Source: Cherax quadricarinatus
Taxonomy: Eukaryota > Arthropoda > Malacostraca > Decapoda > Parastacidae
Length of the DNA stretch: 64,000 bases
Direction: 5' to 3'
Assembly: GCF_038502225.1 (NCBI RefSeq)
Contig: NC_091323.1
Location: 26,948,737-27,012,736 of the forward strand
Shown here: in pieces, positions 20,477 through 29,352 of the stretch
How positions within the stretch are numbered: the stretch's first letter is position 1
Layout of the letters: each line of letters begins with the position of its first letter
Position numbers and translations under genes: made by a program
Notes under the pieces: generated by a model
Databases searched by the model: none
Told to the model about the DNA's origin: nothing
Seen by the model: the letters and a program-made list of their open reading frames with translations, nothing else

Positions 20477-20489
20477 CATGTCCATAAAG

Positions 20490-20827
20490 CTTGTATCATA
20501 GCTCCGCCTTCAACACGGTGCCTTGATTCTGGTGACGGGTTCTTGATTCAAGGAATGAGAGCTACGTTTCCCTTTCTTGGATCACGCTTGATTGCCGATT
20601 TTCCAAGAGTTGTTTGAGACTAGGCCATGGACCGGACCGCGGGGGCGTTAGCCCCCCGGAACACCCTATCTATACTTCTACCCACTATGTGGGCGAAACG
20701 GTGTCGATAAAGGATCGCAGTATACTGCATTTGTCTTTTTTTTCACTCATTCTGTTTACATTTCAAGTTGCTTCATAAACGTACTTATGTATGTTAATGT
20801 TATTATAGAGACTTATTAATTTACTCA
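20490..20827. other. SINE-tail piece and HHR relic
   Basis: 20625-20665 matches the SINE/LINE tail (GACCGCGGGGGCGTTAGCCC). 20680-20745 holds CCCACTATGTGGGCGAAACG and GATAAAGGATCGCAG, a relic of the GTCAA subfamily with a deleted core. Confidence 0.55.
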
Positions 20828-20966
20828 GGCTCCTAGCTGCATTCCTCTCCTAGGTGCATTCCTCTCCTAGCTGCATTCCTCTCCTAGCTGCATTCCTCTC
20901 CTAAGTGCATTCCTCTCCTAGCTGCATTCCTCTCCTAGCTGCATTCCTCTCCTAGCTGCATTCCTA
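20828..20966 (+). repeat. 17-bp minisatellite, about 8 copies
   Basis: Unit CTGCATTCCTCTCCTAG with GGTGC and AAGTGC variants. Confidence 0.9.
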
Positions 20967-21013
20967 TAACATTGTTTCATTATTTCCCCCTCTCCTAATA
21001 TTATTTCTAATGC

Positions 21014-21015
21014 TA

Positions 21016-21103
<88 letters not shown>
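21014..21103. repeat. (CA)n microsatellite
   Basis: About 90 bp of CA repeat. Confidence 0.97.
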
Positions 21104-21109
<6 letters not shown>

Positions 21110-22008
21110 CTAGTTCTACATTTTTCTTCAGGGTATTTTTGGGGGGGGGCTAACGTATGAACTTTATCATGAAGGAGTAATCCAATTTGTGATGGAATCC
21201 ATAAGGATTGTAAATCAGTCCTTTTTCCCAGATTTTTGAGTATCTGTTGTCTGCAGTGAGTATGTTCATCATTGTGTGTCAGGAGTCTTCACTGATGACA
21301 CAGAATCAGTAATAATCATAGTCAAGCTCAGTATCACTTATAAGTTAACTTTAGCCCCATTAGGATGGCAAATAATTCATTTTGCAATGTAGACTCCCAC
21401 TTAACTCAACATCGCTCCCATCCTCTCAACTAGGAAGAACTGGCTGTGGTAGGAGAGAAGGGTGAGTGGGCGGATGGTATTGGGTGGCCAGGCAGGTAGT
21501 GGGTGGATGGGTGGACTGACAGAGGCCACCTCCAGCACACAGTTCGTCAGTCATCACACACCTCCACCTGGTTTAGTCTAGGATGAAAGCTTCCTGTCAG
21601 CCAGTATGCAAACTGAACTTTAAAAATAATCAAGAAAATATAAAACAAAACTAAACATAAATGTAATTTGTCCACGAATGGATGAATTGACGTTTGAGAG
21701 TGAATTATAGACCGAAAGTGAGCGAAGGTATTCGGTTGAGCGTTACATAGCGGGAAACGATGAATATTAAACGAACTAAAAACGCTGTTGAATATACTCA
21801 CATTCCATGTGTGAGGATGTAAGAGTTAATATTTATAACATGCGTGATGAGAATGAGGTGACGATAGTGGTGGTGACGGTGGTGGTGGTGGTTGTGATGA
21901 CAGGGTTGGTGGTGATGTAGATAAATTGTTCAGAGAACCGACAATAAAGATACCCAAATGTTGCACATGTCTAATGATGGTAATGGCTGTGGTGACTGAT
22001 AAAGGGGG
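21104..22008. other. No gene recognised; solo HHR tail at 21935-21985
   Basis: ACAATAAAGATACCCAAATG then TTGCACATGTCTAATG at 21938 is an HHR tail without a ribozyme. The rest includes G/T-rich GGTGGT tracts near 21870. Confidence 0.45.
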
Positions 22009-22172
22009 TTAGGTAAAAGGACACAAGTGAAACTAATGTGACATTTTATTCTGGCAGTGTTTCGCTCTCAAGGAGAGCGAAACGTTGCCACAATAAAATG
22101 TCAATTAGTTGCACTTGTGTCCTTTTACTTAACATATTGTCGGTAATTCTACCAACATTAATACATTCTTAA
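22009..22172 (+). mobile_element. Palindromic HHR element, GCTCC subfamily, centre deleted
   Basis: Arms TAAAAGGACACAAGTG and CACTTGTGTCCTTTTA meet at CTCTCAAGGAGAG. GAAACGTTGCCACAATAAAATG remains but the CUGANGA-equivalent box is deleted at the centre. The tail ends GTCGGTAATTCTACC. Confidence 0.7.
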
Positions 22173-22382
22173 TAGCTAGACAACTTCCGGAATTTTGATG
22201 GATAGTGTTACTGACAGCACTTAGGGCGGCCTATAAACACTTTCGCCTAATCTAGCCTCACTACCTTCATGAGGTGTCCACCATCGTTCCTGTGGTGAAC
22301 ACTCGCGTTTCTACGGTCATCACGGTTGCAAGCGTTTTTGTGCTCCCTGAGATCTTGCTGTTTCCCCCACATATACTTTGTC

Positions 22383-22541
22383 GCACACCCCGCATGGTAT
22401 AGTGTATACTCCTGTGCTTGTAGCAGTCATTCTTGTTTTTTTGCACTGTATGTTTCTAGTTTTTGCACTAGTTTTCTAGCGCAAAACCCTAAGGATGACT
22501 GGCACGAGCGCTGGAGTATACACTATACCATATGGGGTGTG
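22383..22541. repeat. Inverted repeat with ATAGTGTATACTCC arms
   Basis: Arms of about 45-50 bp (22383-22433 and 22491-22541) are inverted copies containing GGTATAGTGTATACTCC and its complement, separated by about 57 bp. No ribozyme motif; origin unknown. Confidence 0.65.
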
Positions 22542-22599
22542 TTCCAAAGTATATGTGAGGGAAATAAGTGCCTTAAATGCTATTTCTCCCAGGTTGGTG

Positions 22600-22712
22600 G
22601 ACTGATTACATCTCGTTTTGCAGCTACACCTGCTTTCCCTGTATTTGACTAAAGAAGCCCACTGTGTAGGCAAAACGTTTCAACAATAGATACTCAAATG
22701 TTGCATATGTCT
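22600..22712 (+). mobile_element. Degenerate HHR sense fragment
   Basis: GACTAAAGAAGCCCACTGTG then TAGGCAAAACGTTTC, AATAGATACTCAAATGTTGC and GTCTAATTC. Core and GAAAC box are both mutated. Confidence 0.6.
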
Positions 22713-22766
22713 AATTCACCAACTAGCGGTGGTGGAGGCGGTGACAGTAGCAGCAACAGACGGGTG

Positions 22767-23051
22767 AATATTAAAATGGTATACAATACCGACAGGTTGG
22801 TAAGTAAGACACGTGTGCAACAGTTAGATATCTTTATTTCAAAACGTTTCGCCTAAAACAGTGATTATGGAACAAAATTTCTTCTCCAGGCTGAGGGACT
22901 GACCACCTCAGATCTGTCTTCAAGGGTGATGGACTGATTACATCGTCTTCACATCTCTACTGCTTCTACGAATTTTTCTTTACTGAAGAAGCATAATGTG
23001 TAGGCGAAGCGTTAGGAACAAAGATACCTAACTGTTGCACGTCTTACTTAC
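22767..23051 (-). mobile_element. HHR element E8 with 13-bp TSD
   Basis: Flanks CAACAGACGGGTG (22754-22766) and CAACAGGCGGGTG (23052-23064) differ at one base. The tail hairpin (GGTATACAATACC) is on the left, so sense is minus. Both ribozyme halves are damaged (for example GCATAATGTGTAGGCGAAGC). Confidence 0.8.
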
Positions 23052-23064
23052 CAACAGGCGGGTG

Positions 23065-23370
23065 GTTATGAGGGGACTGGTGTAGATAGTGAGGGCTATG
23101 TGGCTTTGTTATTGACTGCTCGTGTGACAGGATCACCTCGAGCTACCTCCAGTTCTTTCCTCCTTGCTTAGCACCCCTTCTAGGATTTATGATGTGTGAG
23201 ACTGGTGTTTAGATTCTGATCATCACACTATTACTTACTTAACCAAGTGTGGCTATGCTTAGGAACCTTTTAACCCTTGATGAATATCGTTTGTTTGTTA
23301 ATTGTGAAGTAAAATGGCTTGTATGGCCTGTAAACAAAGGCAGTCACTAAGTGGAGTGACTTTTGTATAA
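23065..23370. other. Unique spacer
   Basis: No gene or repeat recognised. Preserves the pre-insertion target of the next element. Confidence 0.5.
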
Positions 23371-23510
23371 CTGTTCGAAACATGAACATCAAAATGGTAT
23401 ACAATACCGACAGGTTGTTAGGTAAGACACATATGCAACATGTGTGATGAATGGTTTTGAAAACCGACAAGTTGAAGAATTGAGACACTTATGCAACACA
23501 TGGGAATCTT

Positions 23511-23555
23511 TATTGAAGAAACGTTTCGCCACACAGTGGCTTCATCAGTCCAATA
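23511..23555 (-). ncRNA. Hammerhead ribozyme motif, antisense arm
   Basis: Reverse-complement partner of the motif at 23934; same core and stems. Confidence 0.65.
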
Positions 23556-23809
23556 CAAAGTAGAAATGGGTAAGGAGAGTAGAAGTATGAGGTAATCAGT
23601 CCCTCAACCTGGATTCGATGTGTTCAGTCCATCACTCTTGTAGTAAGTGCAGCATAGGGCCAGAGAGGTGGCTTATATACTGCGGTGAGATGAGTTGAAG
23701 CAGGTACAAAGACTTCAACGCTTGCCCAAACCTTTGGACGATGACCTACTTGCATTAGTGGCAGGTCCCACTAAGATCCCGCCTCCTGCTTCAACTCATC
23801 TCACCGCAG

Positions 23810-23817
23810 TATATAAG
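23810..23817 (+). promoter_or_regulatory. TATA-like box of the nested HHR element
   Basis: TATATAAG, 124 bp upstream of the ribozyme motif. A mirrored copy occurs in the antisense arm near 23670. Confidence 0.4.
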
Positions 23818-23933
23818 CCACCTCTCTGGCCCTATGCTGCACTTACTACAAGAGTGATGGACTGAACACATCGAATCCAGGTTGAGGGACTGATTACCTC
23901 ATACTTCTACTCTCCTTACCCATTTCTACTTTG

Positions 23934-23978
23934 TATTGGACTGATGAAGCCACTGTGTGGCGAAACGTTTCTTCAATA
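23934..23978 (+). ncRNA. Hammerhead ribozyme motif, intact core
   Basis: Stem I TATTGGA pairs with TC-(TT)-CAATA (seven pairs, two-base bulge). Core CTGATGA, extra A, stem II GCCAC-TGT-GTGGC, GAA, AC/GT, U at 17. All catalytic positions are canonical. The mirror copy is at 23511-23555 on the minus strand. Confidence 0.7.
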
Positions 23979-24039
23979 AAGATTCCCATGTGTTGCATAA
24001 GTGTCTCAATTCTTCACATATGCAACAGTTAGACAACTT

Positions 24040-24085
24040 TATTCCGAAACGTTTCGCCTACACAGTAGGCTTCTTCAGTCGAATA
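24040..24085 (-). ncRNA. Hammerhead ribozyme motif of E9 (minus copy)
   Basis: Core CTGAAGA (N7 = A), extra A, stem II GCCTAC-TGT-GTAGGC, GAAACGT, T. Stem I TATTCGA pairs with TCG-(G)-AATA, seven pairs with a one-base bulge. Confidence 0.65.
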
Positions 24086-24543
24086 CAGAAAATAGGCAGG
24101 AACAGTAGAGATGTGAAGACGATGTAATCAGTCCATCACCCTTGTAGTCGTAGAATTTGAGGGTGTCAGTCCCTCGGCCTGGAGAAGTTCAGTTCCATAG
24201 TCAGGAACTATCTGAAGATCAAGCGACAGTGCGGAGACTTAAATACTGTCGGAAGGAGAGGTGCAGAGTAGTAGTAGTAGTAGAAGTAGTAGTAGTAGTA
24301 GTGAGAATGTAACCACCGAGAGGTCATGTCCCTCTCAGATCCAACACTTCTCACTTGAAAAGCTTGTCCTAGGTGTTTTCTGTACCAAGATGCCATGTGT
24401 TGCAGTGTCTGACAAGATGAACATCAAAATGGTATACAATACCGACAGGTTGTTAGGTAAGACACATATGCAACAGTTAGACAACTTTATTCCGAAACGT
24501 TTCGCCTATACAGAAGAAGAAGCCTACTGTGTAGGCGAAACGT

Positions 24544-25434
24544 AAACTCCTCTGCAACTTCCTAGACGGCCGTACCATGAGAATCAAATTCCAAGGCTGT
24601 TACTCTGACTACTTCACACTAAATGCTGGAGTACCCCAGGGATCTGTCCTCTCCCCTACCCTCTACATTTTATACACTAACGACATTCCAACACCTGTGT
24701 ACCAAAACTCCATCACACTAGCCTATGCAGACGACATTACACAACTCATCACCCATGCCAATGTAGATACACTCACACACAAAACACAAAATGAGGTCGA
24801 CAGGATAGCCATCTGGGAACAAAAATGGAGGATCAAAACCAATGCAGCTAAATCCAGCATTACATATTTTAACTACAGAAAACGTGATCCTCCATTACCT
24901 GTCGAGCTCAGAACAGCTGACACCCGCACTTACATCCCCATGACACAATCTGTCACTGTCCTTGGCGTTAATCTTGACTACCTTCTACGCTTACACGGAC
25001 ACATTCACTCAAGGCATGCAATAGCTAGTAAGGCCCTTGCGGGCCTCTACAAGCTGAAACATGCCTCTCAACGCACCAAACTACACCTCTACAAATCCCT
25101 TATACGTCCTCTGATAACTTACTCTCCTCTAGCCCTCTCTCTTGCAGCAAAAACAAACTTACTTAAACTGCAGCGTGTCCAGAACAAGGCGCTGCGCTGG
25201 GTGCTTGATGTCAGATGGGAGGACTTCGCCACATGCGAGTCTCTACATGCCCAGTTAGACATCCCTGCGCTGAATCTATACTGGAAGACGCTCAGTGACA
25301 GACAGATTGACAAACTCGTGACACGACATGACTACTGGACCTCTCTCCTTGACGAAGACATTCGCAGACCCATAAACCAACACAACCTTTTCTATTCCTT
25401 GCATGATCCGGCTCCTAACCCTATTTACAAATAA
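24544..25434 (+). pseudogene. Jockey-like reverse transcriptase, 5'-truncated
   Basis: An open frame of 285 codons from the first ATG (24577), extending open back to 24544. It contains the RT B motif GVPQGSVLSP (residues 18-27) and the catalytic YADD (50-53), followed by a thumb and C-terminal region with LIRPLITYSPLA and QRVQNKALRWV. The endonuclease and RT fingers are missing, so it cannot act alone. About 330 bp of probable 3' UTR follow, containing a loose internal duplication, and end in a GTTC repeat. Its left edge abuts an HHR motif cut immediately after GAAACGT. The type is from the motif pattern (Jockey clade); the fragment is intact enough to be recent. Confidence 0.75.
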
Positions 25435-25911
25435 CCTTGGATTCTCCGAGAGGTACCTTCTATGACAGGTACCATTCTCTGATCCACGTTCGCCTTACCC
25501 TTTGGGTTAAGACATGGCTCAGTTCTACACTCCTCTCTAGCTCTAAACGTCGCATGTCCCTTCCTTCCCGCTCACCCCACCGGAGTCCCAACAGAAGAGT
25601 CTGAATTTCTCTTCTCAAATATCTGTCCCACGATCACCTCGCTGCTGGGTTAAGCCCTGGCTCTATTTCTACGACTAAGAACACTCCTCTCCAGCACTGT
25701 TCTTCGTCTGTCCCGTCTTCCCCGCTCATCCCAGTTGGGATCTTACCTGAACTTTGGTTCGTTCGTTCGTTCGCTTGATCTTCAGATAGTTCCTGACTAT
25801 GGAACTGAACTTCTCCAGGCCGAGGGACTGACACCCTCAAATTCTACGACTACAAGGGTGATGGACTGATTACATCGTCTTCACATCTCTACTGTTCCTG
25901 CCTATTTTCTG

Positions 25912-25957
25912 TATTCGACTGAAGAAGCCTACTGTGTAGGCGAAACGTTTCGGAATA
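25912..25957 (+). ncRNA. Hammerhead ribozyme motif of E9 (plus copy)
   Basis: Same sequence as the 24040 copy, in the opposite orientation. Stem I differs from the 23934 motif by a compensatory C-G for G-C change at its third pair. Confidence 0.65.
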
Positions 25958-26331
25958 AAGTTGTCTAACTGTTGCATATGTGTCTTACCTGTTCGAAACA
26001 TTTTGTACGTAAGGGATCTGTTCATACCAGGTACGATAATTCTCTCTAACAAGAATAGACATTTTCTTCCCATTTGGTGAGGCAGAGGGTGGTGAGGTAG
26101 CGAAAGTGTGTTAAAATTTGCATAAACTTTAAATTCCTGTCCTGTGTCACATTAAATTCTTTGGTTGCCCAAACACTGCTACAGCCCCTAAACTTGTACA
26201 TTAACCCTTTAGCCAACTTCTGAGCGCTGGCTGCCACTCATGGTATTTGTGTATCATTCTTGGTAATGACTGCCTGTACGAGAATTTATCATGATGAAGA
26301 TTGAGACACTTATGCAGCATATGGGAATCTT

Positions 26332-26376
26332 TATTCAGGAAACGTTTCGCCACACAGTGGCTTCATCAGTCCAATA
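26332..26376 (-). ncRNA. Hammerhead ribozyme motif, antisense arm
   Basis: Reverse-complement partner of the motif at 26869. Confidence 0.65.
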
Positions 26377-26745
26377 CAAAGAGGAAGGCATAAGGAGAGG
26401 AGGAGTATGAGGTAATCAGTCCCTCAGCCTGGAGTCGATGTGTTCAGTCCATCAATCTTGTAGAATGTACAGCATAGGGCCGTAGACGTGGCTTATATAC
26501 TGTAGTGAGGTGAGGTGAAGCAGGCGGAGGCGGGGTCATAGTAGTACCATCCACTAGTCGAAGTAGGTCTTCGTCCAAAGGTTTTTCAAACCATTCATCA
26601 CAACTGTCAGACACTGCAGCATCATGGGATCTTGTTACAAAGAATTCTTCAACACTTGTTCAACCTTTGGACGAAGACCTACTTCGACTAGTGGATGGTA
26701 CCACTATGACCCCGCCTCCGCCTGCTTCACCTCACCTCACTACAG

Positions 26746-26753
26746 TATATAAG
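26746..26753 (+). promoter_or_regulatory. TATA-like box
   Basis: TATATAAG, 123 bp upstream of the ribozyme motif at 26869. The surrounding leader resembles that at 23810. Confidence 0.4.
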
Positions 26754-26868
26754 CCACGTCTACGGCCCTATGCTGTACATTCTACAAGATTGATGGACTG
26801 AACACATTGACTCCAGGCTGAGGGACTGATTACCTCATACTCCTCCTCTCCTTACGCCTTCCTCTTTG

Positions 26869-26913
26869 TATTGGACTGATGAAGCCACTGTGTGGCGAAA
26901 CGTTTCCTGAATA
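26869..26913 (+). ncRNA. Hammerhead ribozyme motif, intact core
   Basis: Stem I TATTGGA with TCC-(TG)-AATA, core CTGATGA, extra A, GCCAC-TGT-GTGGC, GAAACGT, T. The mirror copy is at 26332-26376 on the minus strand. Confidence 0.7.
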
Positions 26914-27003
26914 AAGATTCCCATATGCTGCATAAGTGTCTCAATCTTCAACTTGTCGGTTTTTCAAACCATTCATCACAAGAATTTATCATGTTGAAAA
27001 TAG

Positions 27004-27225
27004 TAGAATATACTGACAAGTTGTAGAGTAAGGCGCATGTAGAACGTCAAAGAAAGGACTGCAGCAGGCTACTGGCCCATGCTAGGTAGGTCCAAGTCAC
27101 AGCCATTTAAGAAGGAAGGAGCACTGGTGTAGGCCTACTGGATGGTTGAGTATCTTTATTCTTGACACGTTTCGCATATGAAGTAGGCTTCTTCAGTCAT
27201 ATACAGAGAATGGATTGTAGACAGC
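27004..27225 (-). mobile_element. HHR arm interrupted by a CR1 3' fragment
   Basis: The arm (ACTGACAAGTTGTAGAGTAAG ... GAGTATCTTTATTCTTG) is split at 27051-27145 by CR1 3'-end sequence with CTACTGGCCCATGC. The minus-strand ribozyme relic near 27160-27205 keeps CTGAAGA and GAAACGT but its stem II is broken. Confidence 0.6.
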
Positions 27226-27768
27226 AAGAGCAGTGGTGAGGTAAAGATGAATTTATCAGTTGGCTACTTCCAAGGCAGTCAAAACTATGGGTGAGCAATA
27301 ACATCCACCTACGAACGGTTGCAGCACATCGTTAGTGTACCCAATTTTGCTTATTAAGATAAAACATTAATGCCTTTACCAATCAATGGATTCACTATCC
27401 CTCCCTGCCTTCTCTAGTTTCCGCCCCCTCAATAGAGATGATGTGTAGCACGGGTGTGCTGGGTGTCATGACTCAGAGCACCTCGTCATCTCCCACACCT
27501 TCACTCTTCACTCTGATTCACAAAAATACTACGCTAGTGACTTACGATATTCCTGGTAGTCTCCCCGACTCCGCCTGTGACGTTCACCTCAGTCATACTA
27601 AGCAGGGGGATGGAAGGGTCAAGAGAGGGACAGAGGAAGGAAAGTGACTCTGGAACCAAATATGCCATCCTGTGTTCCTAACAATCATCACAGGCACTGC
27701 CATCTTGACTCTCACCTGAGACATGCTTTAATTAGAAAATATACAAACGTCTCAAAAGGGTCGTATAA
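27226..27768. other. No recognised feature
   Basis: Unique sequence. A 69-codon ORF at 27438-27647 shows nothing recognisable. Confidence 0.5.
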
Positions 27769-27781
27769 ACAAAGTGTTGGT

Positions 27782-28126
27782 TGAAAGTTAAGACACTTGT
27801 GCAACATCTGGTTATCTTTATTGTAAACGTTTCGCCATCCAGTGGCTTTATCAATACAAATTCTTGGACATAATTAGAAAACAGAAGAACTATATACAAA
27901 AGATGAGGTAATCAGTCCCTCAGCCTTGGAGGTGGTGTTTACAACACCGTCCAAGGCTGAGGGACTGATTACCTCATCTTTTGTATATAGTTCTTCTGTT
28001 TTCTAATTATGTCCAAGAATTTGTATTGATAAAGCCACTGGATGGCGAAACGTTTACAATAAAGATAACCAGATGTTGCACAAGTGTCTTAACTTTCATC
28101 TTGTCGGTATTGTATACCTGTCCTGT
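27782..28126 (+). mobile_element. Palindromic HHR element with TSD, 345 bp
   Basis: ACAAAGTGTTGGT is duplicated exactly (27769-27781 and 28127-28139; the match extends two bases by chance). Arms of about 150 bp are nearly perfect inverted copies around 27940. Belongs to the E1 subfamily with the body deleted. The tail is CTTGTCGGTATTGTATACC. Confidence 0.9.
28021..28059 (+). ncRNA. Hammerhead-like motif, U3-A8 class
   Basis: TTGTA / TACAA form a perfect five-pair stem I. Core TTGATAA, extra A, GCCA-CTGGA-TGGC, GAAACGT, T. The mirror copy is at 27821-27859 (minus). Confidence 0.6.
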
Positions 28127-28333
28127 ACAAAGTGTTGGTTGTAAATGGTATGATGATACCAACAAACTGTGGAAAAGAGCTCTTGTGTACAGTTCAGGAC
28201 ATTTATCAAAGGAAACGCATATCCCACATATTTTCTGCAAGTTGACGTTCCTCCTGACTCTCCACTTTTGCTTCAGCTCACCTGCACTCTCTATTATATA
28301 TTAATTATTTAAGCTTACCTTGTATTAGTGATG

Positions 28334-28800
28334 TAAATGGTTTAGAAAAACCGACAAGTTGAAGAATGAGACACTTGTGAGAATCTTTATTACGGATCGT
28401 TTATTACGGAAACGTTTCGCCAGCCAGTGACTACTTCAGTCCATTACAAAGAACGGTGGAAAATGATAGGAGTTTGAGGTAATCAGTCTCTCAGCCTGGA
28501 GTCTGTGTTCAGTCCATCAATCCTTACTGTACCTTTATCAGGATTGATGGATTGAAGAGAGACTTCGGGCTGAGGTACTGATTGCCTCACACTCATCTAA
28601 CACCGTTGTTCTCTGTATTGGACTGATGAAACCACTGGCTGGCGAAACGTTTCCACGATAAAGATACCCCAGTGTTGATAAGTAAGACACATGTACAACA
28701 GTTAGGTATCTTTATTCCTAAATGTTTCACCTACACATTAGGCTTCTTCAGTCGAGTACAGAAGAGTGTCTTATCAACCTGTCGGTATTGTATACCATCA
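28334..28800. mobile_element. Two joined HHR elements
   Basis: 28334-28680 is a GAGACAC-subfamily palindrome with ribozyme at 28616-28660 (plus): TATTGGA, CTGATGA, imperfect stem II, GAAACGT, T, then TCCA-(CG)-ATA closing seven pairs. 28681-28800 is a GTAAGACAC-subfamily piece with decayed ribozyme and the tail CCTGTCGGTATTGTATACC. Exact borders between the two are unclear. Confidence 0.65.
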
Positions 28801-28920
28801 TTCATCAAATGCAATGTTGCTTCTTAGCTAATCACAACTATGATCAGCGCGAAGGCGAGAGAAGGCGAGGTGACCTTCACTAATACGAGGACGTAAAAAC
28901 TCATCAAGACTCCCAGGTCA

Positions 28921-29352
28921 CTGGAAATAAATGGTATAAAATACCGACACAATGGAAAAATGGAAATAAATGGTATAAAATACCGACACAATGGAAATAT
29001 AAACACATATGCAGTATAATGTGATCCTTTATTGACTACGTTTCGACCACACAGTGGGCTTTATCAAGTCACAAACAAATCTGATGTGTTTGACTTGATA
29101 AAGTAAAAGGACACAAGTGCAACTAATGTAACATTTTATTGTGGCAACGTTTCGCTCTCCAGGAGCTTTATCAAGCTCCTGGAGAGCGAAACGTTGCCAC
29201 AATAAAATGTCACAGTAGTTGCACTTGTGTCCTTTTACTTTACATATTGTCGGTAATTCTACCAACTTTATTACAATGACTTTATCAAGTCCACTGTGTG
29301 GGCGAAACGTCAATAAAGGATCACATTATACTGCTTCTGTGTTTATTTTTCC
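28921..29352 (-). mobile_element. HHR element, GTCAA subfamily, carrying a nested GCTCC element
   Basis: Flanks ACTCCCAGGTCA (28909-28920) and ACTCCCAGCTCA (29353-29364) match at 11 of 12. The 3' tail at left is duplicated as a 39-bp tandem (from 28922 and 28961), including its GGTATAAAATACC hairpin. The minus-strand ribozyme is at 29032-29072. A GCTCC-subfamily palindrome (about 29108-29275) lies inside. At 29280-29293 the box CTTGATAAAG appears inverted as CTTTATCAAG. Confidence 0.75.

Larger units (their letters stand above)
23441..24014 (-). mobile_element. HHR element nested in E9, with 13-bp TSD
   Basis: The duplication CACATATGCAACA (23428-23440 and 24015-24027) lies inside the arm of E9, so this insertion is younger. 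The element is 574 bp with long arms. The sense unit (plus strand) has TATATAAG at 23810 and a ribozyme at 23934. The 3' hairpin variant at the left end is, in sense, GGTTTTCAAAACC. Confidence 0.9.
23384..25988 (-). mobile_element. Composite HHR element E9, 2.6 kb, with 13-bp TSD
   Basis: Flanks share CTGTTCGAAACAT exactly (23371-23383 and 25989-26001). The tail hairpin is at the left, so the element's sense is minus. Contents: antisense-oriented arm interrupted at 23441 by a complete second HHR element; ribozyme motifs at 24040-24085 (minus) and 25912-25957 (plus); a second partial unit at 24419-24543; a 5'-truncated Jockey-like RT fragment at 24544-25434; a GTTC microsatellite at 25758-25773; and the closing arm. 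It looks like a chimera made by template switching, plus a later nested insertion. Confidence 0.75.
26294..26980 (+). mobile_element. HHR element with 13-bp TSD, 687 bp
   Basis: AGAATTTATCATG is duplicated exactly (26281-26293 and 26981-26993). The antisense arm spans 26294-26590. The sense part (26591-26980) begins with the end of a preceding unit (GGTTTTTCAAACCATTCATC), then CTGTCAGACACTGCAGC, the same head-to-tail joint as in the 420-bp array. So the template was at least dimeric or circular. Intact ribozymes are present in both orientations. Confidence 0.9.

Noticed and set aside
24577..25434. Autonomous Penelope-like reverse transcriptase for the HHR elements
   Set aside because: Motifs (SGVPQGSVL-type B box, YADD, LINE-type thumb) fit Jockey non-LTR elements, and no GIY-YIG domain is present. 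No Penelope-like ORF was found in the window.
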